A DNA stretch of 64,000 nucleotides from Mycoplasmataceae bacterium (GCA_031288285.1 JAITRQ010000014.1:1-64000), one strand, 5' to 3'; counted from the stretch's first letter, positions 34,156-44,678 are shown. The notes: generated by a model not told the origin, from the sequence alone. Numbers and translations are program-made.

Positions 34156-34996
34156 GCATTTTTTTTGTTTTATTATTTTTCAAATATTTACTAAATCCAC
34201 CAATCACAATAATCAGCAAAGTAATGATAACTACAAACGCACCAAAAGTGACAACTCACGCTTTAATTCCTTTTCGGGTATTATACATAAGCGTTCCAAT
34301 CGTCTGAAAGGATCCATTCACTAAATTGGTAATAATAAAATCATCTAATGACGTTGCCAAAACAATAGCAGTAGCAGAAATAATCGCTGGCATTAAATAA
34401 GGCACAACAATTTTTCAAAATGTATACATCTTTGAATGACCTAAATCGTAACTAGCTAAAACCTGGTTAATGCGCATTTTACACATTCGTGGATAGAGCG
34501 TAATAATAGCATACGGTGCACAAAATGAAATGTGTGCCAAAGCAACAGTAAAAAAACCCAAATTAAATCCTAATGGTATTCAAGTTGAAGCGAATAATAA
34601 CGCTAGACTAATGCCCGTAATAGCATCAGGATTAATAATGGTTAAATTTGCAGACATCAAAACACCTTTCGTTTGAAATGGTCTAGTCCTTCACATACCA
34701 AATGTTGTCATAATAGCAATAATCATCGCAAGTGGCACAACAACCGCACTTAACAATATTGAATTCAAGATAGCGTTAATAAATTCATTGTCTTGAAATA
34801 AAGCAAAATAATTGATTGTCGTTGGCGTATTGAAATTTAAATTAATATTGCCACGATCTGTTTGACCATTAAAACTTAAAATAATAATAAAAATCAGCGG
34901 AACATAAATAAGCAAAAGTATAAAGTATATATATCAACGTTTGAAAAGACGGCTAAATTGGTTATGAGTAATATGAAATTTGGATCGTTTATGCAT
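34142..34996 (-). CDS. potC: spermidine/putrescine ABC permease PotC
   Basis: A 284-residue permease with six membrane helices. The cytoplasmic EAA-like loop is YDLGHSKMYTFWKIVVPYLMPAI, which docks on PotA. The C-terminus is basic. The ATG chosen at 34996 (MHKRSKFHITH) gives a normal N-terminal cytoplasmic segment. It overlaps potB by eight bases. Confidence 0.92.
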
Positions 34997-35867
34997 AAGC
35001 TTTTACCTTTTGTTTTTTAAAATGACGACTAATTCGACTGTAAGATACTCTAAACAAAACATAGCCACCAATCAATACTCCACACAAAACTAATGATAGG
35101 GTAGAAGCTCGTGCTAATGCAATATCGCTAGTCAGCCCTTGTTGGCCTTCATCAACAATAATATCACCAATCAATGTTCCATTATTGGCATTATTTAGGA
35201 ATTGTGGAACAGCAACCGTTGTAATAGTTGGCAAAAATACTAGTGTTATTCCCGAAATTAATGCCGTTTTTGTATAAGGAACTACTATCTTAAAAAATGT
35301 ACTAGTACCAGAATGACCCAAATCATGACTAGCATTAATTAAATTATTGGGCATATCAATTAGTACCGAATATATAGGCATAATCATAAATGGTACATAA
35401 AGATAAACCAAACCAATAATCGTATAAATATTACCGTAAGTGGAATTATCCACTCCATACATCACATCAAAAAACGTTTTTAAACCAATTAACTTTACTA
35501 AAAAGCTAGTTCATATAGGTGTGGTAACTAACGAAATGACTAATGCTTTATATAATTTACTTTTTTGGCTAGCGAGAAAATATGCAAAGGGGTAGGCAAT
35601 GATGATACAAACAATGGTTACAACGATAGCAATTACTAGCGAAACAATTATTTTTTGTCAAATAAATAAATCAATTATGGTTCAATTTTCAGACATCGGT
35701 CCATCACTTGTGGGTGAAAATGTTTTTACCACAATCATAATTAACGGTATAAACACTAGTACAAAACTTAACAATATAAACGGCACAATAAATAACCAAC
35801 GTTTGCTTTGCGTAGAGGTTTTACCATTAAAAAATCGATTTTTATTTAATTTAGATTCTAAACTCAT
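34989..35867 (-). CDS. potB: spermidine/putrescine ABC permease PotB
   Basis: A 292-residue permease with six membrane helices after a basic head. The EAA-like loop is HDLGHSGTSTFFKIVVPYTKTALISG. Trp codons at about 35680 and 35467 are TGA. It overlaps potA by 17 bases and potC by eight, so the four transporter genes form one tightly coupled unit. Confidence 0.92.
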
Positions 35868-37476
35868 TGGGATTATGTTTCATGCGGTCTAACATAACGT
35901 GAATACTTTTGGCTGTTCATTTCAAACCAATTAAATTATTTACATGCGGAGCGTTAAATGATTGCACTAAAATTTCATGTTTTTTTCAAACGCATTTAAC
36001 ATCATACATTAAACCACGGTAAATAACTTGACTTACTCTTCCAAAAATCGTACCACGCTGTGGGTTAACGATGGAAATATCTTCGGGGCGAATTACAAAC
36101 TTAATTTTAGTATTTTCTCTAAAACGCTTAGCTACATCGTGACTAATTTTGAATGTCTCGTTCATAAATTCAATTTTATCTTTACCAAGATATGTTGCAT
36201 CAAAAATATTAGCTCGACCAATGAAACTAGCAACCCATTCGTTCCGAGGATTATCATAAATTCTTTTTGGTGTATCAATTTGTTCAATACGTCCTTTAGA
36301 CATAACAACAACCTTATTAGACAATGTTAATGCTTCCTCTTGATCGTGAGTTACTAATATAAATGTTAATTTTAGCTCATTATGAATGCGTTTTAGCTCA
36401 CCTTGCATTTGTTGACGTACTTTAGCATCCAAAGCCGAAAGTGGTTCATCAAGTAACAATATATCTGGTTCAACAACAAGTGCACGCGCTAATGCAACGC
36501 GTTGTTGCATTCCACCAGACAAATCTATAGGATATTTAGCCTCACTACCTTTTAGTCCAACCATTTCAATAATTCTATTAGCACGACGATTAATTTCATC
36601 TTTGGATAATTTAACACTAGTGTTTTTTTTCTCGAATGTTTCTAGAGCAGTTTCGGGGTAATTTTCTCAATACGAAATTCATTGATCCAAGTCATTGTAT
36701 TGAAAATTTAATTTATCTATTTTATTATCTAATGGTAATTTAAACAAATAATATTTACGCAGCTCAAAAAATAATTTTTCTCATTTATTCATATGGCGTT
36801 TTTTATATGATGGAGGTCGATATTGGTTAAATAATAAACGATTAATTTTTTGAAAAAATTCTTTACAACGAATACTTAACGAAATTTCAAAATTGCTATT
36901 ATCACCATAATCGCGACGTAATCTACTCAAAAAATAAGCATTTTTGTTTGCGTATTGTAGATGACGCATATCTTTGATATTTAACACTTCAGAATGTAAT
37001 GCATATTGAGAATTAATTTTGGCAATTTCGCGCAATAATTCAATTTGTTGTGCCTTAATTTTTTTTATTTCAATAGTTGCTTTTTTAATGGCTTCGCGAT
37101 AAATTTTTTCACCACGAATTTTTAGTTCGTTAGATACGTGATGGATAGTCTTGCGCATAACTTTTAATCCGTAAGAAATATTTTCAAAAACATTCATATT
37201 AGGAAATAAAGCATAATCTTGAAAAACAGTGGCGGTTGGTCTTTGATTAACCGGTAAATCTTTAATATCTACACCATCAACAATAATACGGCCACCGCTT
37301 GGTTGCTCAAAGCCAGCAATCATTTTCAGAATTGTGGTTTTGCCACAACCACTAGGTCCAAGCAATGTGACAAATTCACCTTTGGTAATGTTGATATTAA
37401 TATCTTTAACAGCGACAAAACCATCATCATAGGTTTTATTAATTTTTGATAATTGAATGTAATTTTTTTTGTCCAT
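35851..37476 (-). CDS. potA: spermidine/putrescine ABC ATPase PotA with large internal insertion
   Basis: Powers polyamine import. It has 541 residues against about 370 in most bacteria. Walker [10 protein letters not shown] and the Q-loop VFQDYALFP are at the N-terminus. A Lys/Arg-rich helical insertion of roughly 170 residues (about 110-285) follows, and then the ABC signature [14 protein letters not shown], Walker [13 protein letters not shown] and the H-loop VTHDQEE. The TOBE regulatory domain ends the protein. A similar insertion is known in mycoplasma PotA. It is adjacent to the upstream HAD gene. Confidence 0.93.
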
Positions 37477-39216
37477 TTACTTACTAATTATTTTATTTAG
37501 AATGGGTTTATTGACAAAATTATTAATTGCTTCACCAACCAAATCGCTAGGAATAGTATCAATAATAATTTTGGCAGCTTTTTTAACCGATTCTGATGAA
37601 GATTTTAATGTGACAGAGTAAGGTGAAAGTTTTAACATTGGAATATCATTTTGTTCATCACCAATAGGCATAGTTTGATCTACTGACACATTAAAATATG
37701 CACACAAACGTTCTAACCCATATCCTTTTGTACACCCTGCGGGCATAATTTCAAGATTATGTTGACTAGACATAGAAATTTCTACCGGTGGGTTATTTTT
37801 TTGAACCATTCCAACTAAACGGGCGCGATCATCAGGATGATCGCAATAAAATACAATTTTATAAATATTTTTTATATTCATTAAACTACTGCATTCAATA
37901 TCGTGCTTTTTAGCCCAATTGTTTTTCAAAAATCCCGGTGCATCAGTCGTTAATTTTTTGTATATGTATTCAACATCATTAATGTACATGTCTTGCACAC
38001 CACCATCAATAAAATCTTCTTTGTGTTTAGTGTGAATGAAGCAACCCATACTGCGATTATATTTTTTCACATCGTTCTTGATGTCAAGATAACCATTAAA
38101 AATTTCAACCGCTAAATCATGATGCAAAAATTTTGTGTATAAATATTCTTTTTTGTCTAGAACATAGGCAAAGCAACCATTACAGCCCACAATTGCTAAA
38201 TTTGCATGATTTTTGATATGAAGATTTTTAATTACTTCAACACAATCATCACCTCCTCTACCCGTATTTAGAGCAAATTTTACATTCTTTTTATCCACTA
38301 ATTCTTGAATCGCTTTGACAGTCATGGGATTAATTGTTTTATCTTTCTTTGTCAACAGTGTTCCATCTAAATCCGAAGCAATTAATAAAATTTCAGGTGT
38401 AGAAGTATCTAAAATATATCTAGTTATTGCATCAGCAACTGCATTACGATGATAAGGAATAACATGCTTTACTTGTTGAGACAAAAGCTTATTTTTAGGT
38501 TTAATAGCAATAGATTCAGCTGCGATTTGAAATACAGGTAAATCATTCATACTATCACCAATAGCTGCAATTTCATCATTTTTAATATGTAACTCTTTTG
38601 CAATCGCTAAAATAGCATTCCCTTTATTGATTTTGTTAAAGTTTATTTCTATCAAATGTGGCTTAGTAAAACTAATATTTAACGTATTGGTATACTTTTG
38701 TTGAAGATATTTATATAAAGATTTGATTTTGTTTTTGCAAAATGACATCAAGTTAATTTTGTATGCTTCTAATTTAGTATCATTTTTTATTGAAAAAAGT
38801 TGTACATTTTTAACTTTTTTTGCAAAATAAAATATTCATGTTTTTGATGTAAATACACCTTTCATTGCGGTTGATTCGGGAGTATAGAATCATGTAGCAA
38901 TATTATTTTCAAGAGCATATTGATATATCTCTTTTGCAATAGCTTCAGGAATAAGAGTAGTAGTAATTTTTTGAGTTTTTAAATCGCATATGTATGCACC
39001 ATTAAAGGCCACAATAAACTTACTAGGAATTTGGGTAAATTTATCAATTGTTTCTACAAATTTAAGCGCGGAAACGATTGAACGGCCTGTAGTGATAACA
39101 GGTGTACCACCTCTATTAATATATTTTTGAATTGCAGAAAGATTTTCGTTAGATATTTTTTTAGATTTGGATAATAATGTTCCATCTAAATCAATCGCTA
39201 GTAATTTATATTTCAT
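37477..39216 (-). CDS. tandem fusion of two Cof-type HAD-IIB phosphatases
   Basis: One uninterrupted 579-residue frame with TGA as Trp. The first HAD domain (about 1-275) has AIDLDGTLL with Asp9 and Asp11, TTGRS, and the C-terminal GDSMNDLPVF. The second (about 276-579) repeats the set: ASDLDGTLL with Asp282 and Asp284, NTGRG, and IGDEQNDIPML. Both look catalytically complete. Cof-type HADs dephosphorylate sugar phosphates or flavin phosphates, so the substrate is unknown. It is the first gene of the potABCD-tsaD operon and is directly adjacent to potA. Confidence 0.85.
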
Positions 39217-39397
39217 TAGAGATTTTGATTCAAAGAAATGATTAATTTCATAGTACTAATGTGGCAAATTTATAATCTAAAAATAAATGTTATGTAATTA
39301 TAGTTGCAAAGATAAATATCCATGCATATTTTATGCATTTTTAATAGCAAATAATTTTTAATATTTATCAATAATCAAATCTAAAAAGTAATTTAGT

Positions 39398-39403
39398 TAT
39401 AAT
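39398..39403 (+). promoter_or_regulatory. -10 box of prs
   Basis: TATAAT 12 bases before the prs ATG, leaving room for a 5' leader of only about six bases. There is no -35 at the usual place. The rest of the 199-base gap (39217-39415) is AT-rich with nothing recognisable. Confidence 0.55.
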
Positions 39404-39415
39404 TATTCTAGTTAT

Positions 39416-40408
39416 ATGTCACGCAAATCTGTATCTTCGGTAAAAATTATTGGTTTGTCAGCTGCCAAAATTGTTACTAACAGTGTTTGTAAGTATCTAG
39501 GCGTTAAGCCCATCCCTGTAACTATTAGTCATTTTGCCGATGGCGAAATTTTAGTACGTCCTGAAGTTCCAGTTCGTAATTGCAACATTACAATTATTCA
39601 ATCACTTTCTAAGCCTGTGAACGAAAATATAATGGAGTTACTAATTGCGATTGATTCACTTAAACGTGCTAGCGCAAAAACCATTAATGTAGTGATTCCA
39701 TACTATGCATACGCGCGTCAAGACCGCAAAACTCTTGGACGTGAACCAATCACAAGTAAATTGATTGCATCATTATTAGAAAAAACCGGTGCTTCAAGAG
39801 TAGCAATTGTTGATATTCATAGCGAACAAGCTCAAGGGTTCTTTGACATTCCTGTTGATACATTACGCGCTACTTTTTTAACTGTAAACGCGGCAATTAA
39901 ACGTTTAAATATGAAAAATCTTGTTGTTGTTTCGCCCGATTATGGTGGTGTTAAACGCGCTAGATCCATTGCTAATGCTTTGAACATTAATCTTGCTATT
40001 TTAGATAAAAGGCGCCCTTCACCCAACTGCGCCGAAGTTGCTAATATTCTTGGAGATGTTAGAGGAAAAGATTGTTTAATAAGCGATGATATGATTGATA
40101 CAGCCGGTACTTTATCTGCGGCTTGTAAAATATTAAAAAGTAAAGGAGCAAAATCAATTACTGTCACTGCTACTCACGGAATTTTATCTAGTCCTGCAAT
40201 AAAACGTTTAACTGACGCAATTGTTTCAAAAGAAATATCTGATATTTATTTAACTAATTCTATTGAATCGGTTAATAATTTACACATTCCGAAATTACAC
40301 ATTATTGACATTGGTGAATATTTAGCAGACATCATTCGCGTTTATTACTCTGAAACTGGTTCGATTTCTAAAATATACGAAAAATACACTCCTAAAGTTC
40401 ATCATTAA
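39416..40408 (+). CDS. prs: ribose-phosphate pyrophosphokinase
   Basis: Makes PRPP from ribose-5-P and ATP for nucleotide salvage. It has 330 residues. FADGEILV, the YYAYARQDRK ATP-binding flexible loop, the VDIHSEQAQGFF motif (DxH metal site) and the PRPP-binding loop ISDDMIDTAGTL are present. The stop and the rnmV start share one base. Confidence 0.96.
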   Translation: MSRKSVSSVKIIGLSAAKIVTNSVCKYLGVKPIPVTISHFADGEILVRPEVPVRNCNITIIQSLSKPVNENIMELLIAIDSLKRASAKTINVVIPYYAYARQDRKTLGREPITSKLIASLLEKTGASRVAIVDIHSEQAQGFFDIPVDTLRATFLTVNAAIKRLNMKNLVVVSPDYGGVKRARSIANALNINLAILDKRRPSPNCAEVANILGDVRGKDCLISDDMIDTAGTLSAACKILKSKGAKSITVTATHGILSSPAIKRLTDAIVSKEISDIYLTNSIESVNNLHIPKLHIIDIGEYLADIIRVYYSETGSISKIYEKYTPKVHH

Positions 40409-40926
40409 TGTTTCATAAAAAAAGCATCATAGATGTCATTATTGTTGAAGGTAAAAGTGACACAAAAAAATTGCAAAAAATATTTAACGTTGACACGATT
40501 GAAACTAATGGTTCGGCCTTAAGTGAACACACAATTAATCTTATTAAAAACGTCAGCAAAATAAGACCAATAATATTATTTTTAGACCCAGATGGACCGG
40601 GTGAAAAAATTCGAAAAAAATTAGAAAAAGTATTGACAGTTTATAAACAAGCCTTTATTAAACATAATACTATTACAAGCAAAAAGTTTGGTGTGGCAGA
40701 AGCGACAGACAAGCAAATAATGGATGCTTTAAGTTGTGTGGTCAATTTTGATTCCACTAAAAACTCAGTTACGTGATTACAATATTTATCATTAAAACTA
40801 GACACTAAGAATAAACGTCAAAAAGTATGTGATTATTACCACATTAGTTTATCCAATCATAAACAACTATTCAAACGATTAAACATGATGGGCGTAACCG
40901 CAAAAGAAATAAGCAATATTATTTAA
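40408..40926 (+). CDS. rnmV: ribonuclease M5
   Basis: Matures the ends of 5S rRNA. It has 172 residues with an N-terminal Toprim domain: VIIVEGKSDTKKL with the catalytic Glu, and LFLDPDGPGEKIRKKL with the DxD-type pair. The C-terminal RNA-binding half ends shortly after a TGA-encoded Trp. It starts within the prs stop codon. Confidence 0.92.
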
Positions 40927-40931
40927 ACTGC

Positions 40932-41042
40932 TTATTTCTTTTTAGTACTACAAGTACACTTGCTAGAATCACAAACAATAGTTATTGTGCAACATCCGCA
41001 AGGACAAGTCATAGTTTTTTTAACTATTTTTTTCATTGACAT
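40932..41042 (-). CDS. 36-residue cysteine-rich, metallothionein-like peptide
   Basis: A short frame with its own AAAGGAA Shine-Dalgarno site five bases before the ATG and a TTGCTT-N17-TAATAT promoter upstream. The Lys-rich head (residues 1-12) is followed by seven cysteines at 13, 15, 17, 18, 24, 29 and 31, giving CxCxCC and CxC motifs. The tail is Lys-rich. Metal-thiolate or redox-active clustering is the obvious reading, but no known metallothionein family could be matched by eye. It diverges from an HxlR-type thiol sensor gene, which may control it. It ends six bases from the convergent end of rnmV. Confidence 0.7.
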   Translation of the reverse strand: MSMKKIVKKTMTCPCGCCTITIVCDSSKCTCSTKKK

Positions 41043-41069
41043 TTTATTCCTTTCATTAATTATGTTTAT

Positions 41070-41098
41070 ATATTATCTTATTTATATAAAAAAAGCAA
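41070..41098 (-). promoter_or_regulatory. promoter of the Cys-rich peptide gene
   Basis: On the minus strand, TTGCTT (41093-41098), 17 bases, and TAATAT (41070-41075). The predicted leader is about 20 bases and contains the AAAGGAA ribosome site. Confidence 0.5.
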
Positions 41099-41113
41099 GT
41101 ATGTACTAATAAG
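41098..41113. promoter_or_regulatory. candidate HxlR operator between the divergent promoters
   Basis: Two nested inverted repeats, AGTA-tg-TACT (41098-41107) and ACT-aata-AGT, sit between the two -10 boxes. The half-sites TACT/AGTA are those of the Bacillus YodB box (TACT-N6-AGTA), but the spacing differs. This is an inference only. Confidence 0.3.
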
Positions 41114-41122
41114 TGCTATAAT
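41114..41122 (+). promoter_or_regulatory. extended -10 promoter of the HxlR regulator gene
   Basis: TGC followed by TATAAT (41117-41122), 15 bases before the ATG at 41138. The leader would be under ten bases. Confidence 0.6.
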
Positions 41123-41137
41123 ACCTAAAAAGATACT

Positions 41138-41503
41138 ATGAAATCAAATTGTACTAATTCTAAATATTGTCCGGTGACAGCCACTTTATCATTAATTGGT
41201 GGTAAATATAAAATTGTAATTTTATGAAATTTATCACAAGGTACAATCCGTTTCGGACGACTCCGAAAAGCTATTCCACACGCTACTGCTAAAATGCTTT
41301 CTCAGCAATTACGCGAATTAGAAAAAGATCAATTGATCAAACGTAAAATTTATCCCGTCATCCCTCCTAAAGTAGAATATAGTTTGACAGATTTTGGTAA
41401 AAGCATTAATAAGATCATGAGTGAAATGTATAAATGAGGTTACCATTACCTTGCTAAACAAGGAATCAAAGCAGATTGTGACATGTTTAAAGCAACTAAA
41501 TAA
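41138..41503 (+). CDS. HxlR-family winged-helix transcription regulator
   Basis: A 121-residue DNA-binding protein. It opens with the family signature CPVTATLSLIGGKYK, which contains the conserved Cys11 used for thiol sensing in YodB and HypR. A second Cys is at position 5. The recognition region FGRLRKAIPHATAKMLSQQLRELEKDQLIKR and the wing EYSLTDFGKS are intact. Both Trp residues are TGA. Such regulators respond to electrophiles, disulfide stress or formaldehyde. The divergent Cys-rich peptide gene 95 bases away is the likely target. Confidence 0.9.
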
Positions 41504-41505
41504 TC

Positions 41506-42744
41506 ATGAAAAAAGTACCACTAGCATTATCTCTAAGGCCAAAAACGATTAAAGATATTATTGGCCAAACACATTTATTCAATGAAAATTCATTTATTGA
41601 TCGAATGGTAAGGGCAAAAAGTGCATATTCAATAATTTTTTATGGTGTTCCTGGAATCGGTAAAACATCATTGGCGGTTGCTATTGTTAACGATATAAAT
41701 GTACCATATGCTTTTTATAATGCTGCGACCGATAATAAAGAACGATTAGTAAGCATTTTAGAAGTTGCTAAAAAATCTGATGGTAATTATGTAATAATTT
41801 TAGAAGAAATCCATCGTTTAAATCGAGATAAGCAAGATATCCTTTTACCATTCATTGAAGATGGTACCGTCCACATTTTTGCAACAACCACTGAAAATCC
41901 ATATTTTACAATTAATCCGGCAATTCGCAGTCGCTGTCAAATTTTTGAATTACTGCCTTTATCTAAGAAAGATATTTTTGATGGTTTGCAAAAACGTCTA
42001 AAAAATATCAATCTAAACATTAAACTTGACGATGAACTTTTAGAAAAAATTGCTCAGCAAGTAAACGGTGATTTAAGAGCGGCTATTAACATCATTGATA
42101 TCTTAAATACACTATACGCTAACGAAAGAATTGATGCCAATATTGTTAAAGACATTATGCAGCAATCTTATGTTTTCGCCGCAGATTATGGTGATGAATA
42201 TTATGACATTCAATCGGCTTTTCATAAATCGCTAAGAGGCAGCGACCCTAACGCCGCAATTTATTATCTTGCTCGACTTTTACAAGTGGGTGATATTGAG
42301 TCGATTTGCCGTCAATTAATTGCTTGTGCATACGAAGACATTGGTTTAGCGAATCCTGCCTTATGTAATCGAATTGTAACGGTTTGTGATGCAGCTAAAG
42401 AAGTTGGTATGCCTGAATGTAAACAAATTTTTGCAACGGCAGTAATTGAAATGAGTCTTTCACCAAAATCCAATAGTGCTTACAAAGCAATTATCAATGC
42501 TTTAGAAGATGTCAAATCGGGTAAAACATATAATATCCCTTTACACATTAAAGACCAATCATATGCTAGCGCTAGTAAGCTAGGACATAGTGGATATAAA
42601 TACCCTCACGACTATCCTTTTGGTTATGTTAAACAGCAATATTTACCAAATGAATTAAAAAACAAACAATATTATTTGTCACAAGATAATTCCATTGAAC
42701 TTAAAATGAATGAATATCTGAATAAGATTAAATCCCAAAAATAA
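41506..42744 (+). CDS. rarA: replication-associated recombination AAA+ protein RarA
   Basis: Acts at stalled forks (MgsA/WRNIP1 family). It has 412 residues. Its RPKTIKDIIGQTHL start is followed by Walker A GVPGIGKTS, a Walker B variant ILEEIHRLN (family DEIHRFN), sensor 1 FATTTENP, and the RSRCQIF arginine finger. The C-terminal tetramerisation part contains SAFHKSLRGSDPNAAIYYLARLL and ends with the RarA-type HSGYKYPHDYPFG segment. It starts two bases after the HxlR gene, so it may share that promoter. Confidence 0.95.
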   Translation: MKKVPLALSLRPKTIKDIIGQTHLFNENSFIDRMVRAKSAYSIIFYGVPGIGKTSLAVAIVNDINVPYAFYNAATDNKERLVSILEVAKKSDGNYVIILEEIHRLNRDKQDILLPFIEDGTVHIFATTTENPYFTINPAIRSRCQIFELLPLSKKDIFDGLQKRLKNINLNIKLDDELLEKIAQQVNGDLRAAINIIDILNTLYANERIDANIVKDIMQQSYVFAADYGDEYYDIQSAFHKSLRGSDPNAAIYYLARLLQVGDIESICRQLIACAYEDIGLANPALCNRIVTVCDAAKEVGMPECKQIFATAVIEMSLSPKSNSAYKAIINALEDVKSGKTYNIPLHIKDQSYASASKLGHSGYKYPHDYPFGYVKQQYLPNELKNKQYYLSQDNSIELKMNEYLNKIKSQK

Positions 42745-42769
42745 TTAATATTTTAGTTAAAATATTATC

Positions 42770-42847
42770 GTCATCACAACATAGATTACGAATCGTGTCA
42801 GGTCAGAAATGAAGCAGCACTAAGATAAAATTTGTGTGTGTGGTGAC
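42770..42847 (+). ncRNA. ffs: signal recognition particle RNA (4.5S type)
   Basis: A short hairpin RNA. The conserved apical domain GGTCAGAAATGAAGCAGCA at 42801-42819 is the SRP54 (Ffh) binding loop. The ends pair (GTCATCACAACA at 42770-42781 with TGTGTGTGGTGAC at 42835-42847). A TAAAAT box (42758-42763) is correctly placed for a start near 42770, and five T follow the 3' end. The 3' T-run overlaps the end of the convergent pflA gene. Confidence 0.88.
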
Positions 42848-42850
42848 TTT

Positions 42851-43594
42851 TTATTTTAAACCTTTATTAATGTGCATTTTAGCAAGAGATAAATCGTGGT
42901 TAGTAGGTAATTTTGTTTTTAGTAAAGGATATTTAATTTCTAGTTGCTTGTATTTATTTACACCAAGTTTGTGATAAGGTAATAATTCGAATCGTTGACA
43001 ATATTTCAAACCCTTAAGAAATCTGCCCAATCGAACCAAGTCTTTTGGTTTGTCGGTCAAACCAGGAACAAGAACTTGACGAATTCAGTAATTTTGCTTT
43101 TCGCCCTCTAATAATTTAATTAATGCTAATTCGTTTAATTGTTCACTACCAGTAATATATTTATGACCTTGTTCGGTAATGTGTTTGATATCAATTAATC
43201 ACAACGGATGACATTTAATGATTTTCAAATATTGAGATTTATTAATATTATTAAAATTTGCTGCTGAAGTATCTAAAACCAAATGAATTTTTTGTAATTG
43301 ACACATTTTTGCCAATGCATATACAAAAGCTAGTTGTAATAGTGGCTCTCCACCGCTCAAGGTAATACCACCATTTTTGTAAAATGCCTTATTTTTTTGG
43401 TATAAGTCAATTACTTCACCAACGCTAATTTTATTAACATTGGATGTTTTTCATGATTCAGGATTATGACAGTATAAACAGCGCAAACTGCATCCTTGTA
43501 AGAAAACGATTAAACGCACGCCTGGTCCATCAACTGCTCCAAAAGTTTCGATTTTAAAATAATTTGCTTGAATATCTAATAAATTATTTGACAT
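42851..43594 (-). CDS. pflA: pyruvate formate-lyase activating enzyme (radical SAM)
   Basis: Installs the glycyl radical on pyruvate formate-lyase. It has 247 residues, the short form without an extra ferredoxin domain. The radical SAM motif is Cys35-x3-Cys39-x2-Cys42 in [15 protein letters not shown], and the GGEPLLQ motif binds [17 protein letters not shown] is the typical PflA start. Pyruvate formate-lyase itself is not in the window. The enzyme is oxygen-sensitive, so its presence supports anaerobic growth. Confidence 0.92.
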
Positions 43595-43711
43595 ACGAAA
43601 CTAATTATAAATAGGAATCGCACCCTAATCTATACAAATAAATTATTAATAATTCTTGTACTAATATATGTTGGACATACATTAGAAATGAACAATTTTA
43701 ATTATCAAAGG

Positions 43712-44524
43712 TTATTTGTTCAATTCTGAAATGTGTCTAAATCCCAAAACATTTGCCATTTTTATTTTGGTTTTATAGTCTAACATTACGTAAAATGAAC
43801 TTACTACAAATAAACAAGCAATTAAAATGAATAATCAGCTTCCAGATGAAAGAACATATTGATAATGGGGATTAATAGATGAGTTTGGGTCAAAAACCAT
43901 AACATGAAATAAGAAAGATTGTGGCAATCATTTATTTATAAGACTTCCACCAATTGATACTTGAATAGGTAAAATATCGGTTGCAACAGCTGAAATACCT
44001 GTTAATGTAAAGAAAATTGCACCACATAATAAAACAATAGTAACCGATCTTAATCAATGACGACCTAAAACTACTTTAAATCTTCAAACAAATCAACATT
44101 CAATTGTAACAATAAGGACTCACGAAAAATTAAGTACCATTAATACAATAGCAAATATATTAAAATGAATGGCTTCTAGCGAAACATAACCATGCATATT
44201 AAGTGGGTGGACGACTGAAATGTCATAGAAACCAAATCACGGAATATGTTCTAACGAATTTTGAATTAGTGAATCGTTCTTTAGATATCCGGTGTTAGGT
44301 GGAATTAATACTACACAAATTGATGCAACAAATAAAATTATTACGACAATAAGATTAAACCAACTAAAACCCTTAAATAAACCTTCAACCGTATTGGTTT
44401 GGCCAATTGGTCGAGAGATAAAAGCGGCTGCTGGCCTACTAATACGTCTTGTTGACACAATCCTTTTTGTTCTTTCTTCCCATGCGTGCTGTCTTGCTGG
44501 TATTAAATCTGTTGCTCGTTCCAT
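43712..44524 (-). CDS. hypothetical membrane protein with disordered N-terminus
   Basis: A 270-residue protein. The first 50 residues are Arg/Thr/Glu-rich and probably cytoplasmic and unstructured. Hydrophobic helices lie near 54-76, 121-145, 159-182 and 231-252, with large loops between helices one and two and between three and four. Trp is frequent and mostly TGA. I recognise no family. The 117-base gap between this gene and pflA holds nothing notable. Confidence 0.6.
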
Positions 44525-44603
44525 CTTATTTGACTTTATTAAACGACATGATTATATCTATCCCTAAAAAAAACATGTTTTTAGTGCTCTTATTACTTTT
44601 GAA

Positions 44604-44646
44604 AATCACTAAAAATAAAAAAACCTCAAAAGATTTTTTGAAGTTT
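44604..44646 (-). terminator. intrinsic terminator of the tRNA cluster
   Basis: Read on the minus strand, AAACTTCAAAA and TTTTGAGGTTT (44621-44646) form a stem of about ten pairs around a short loop, followed by a T-rich run to 44604. It lies 33 bases beyond the last tRNA. Confidence 0.7.
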
Positions 44647-44678
44647 CTTGTTTCGTGATAAAACGAATATGTTTTAAA

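Noticed and set aside
44292-44567. Plus-strand frame opposite the membrane protein at 43712-44524
   Set aside because: The minus-strand frame has membrane helices and Trp-TGA usage like its neighbours. The plus frame has neither.
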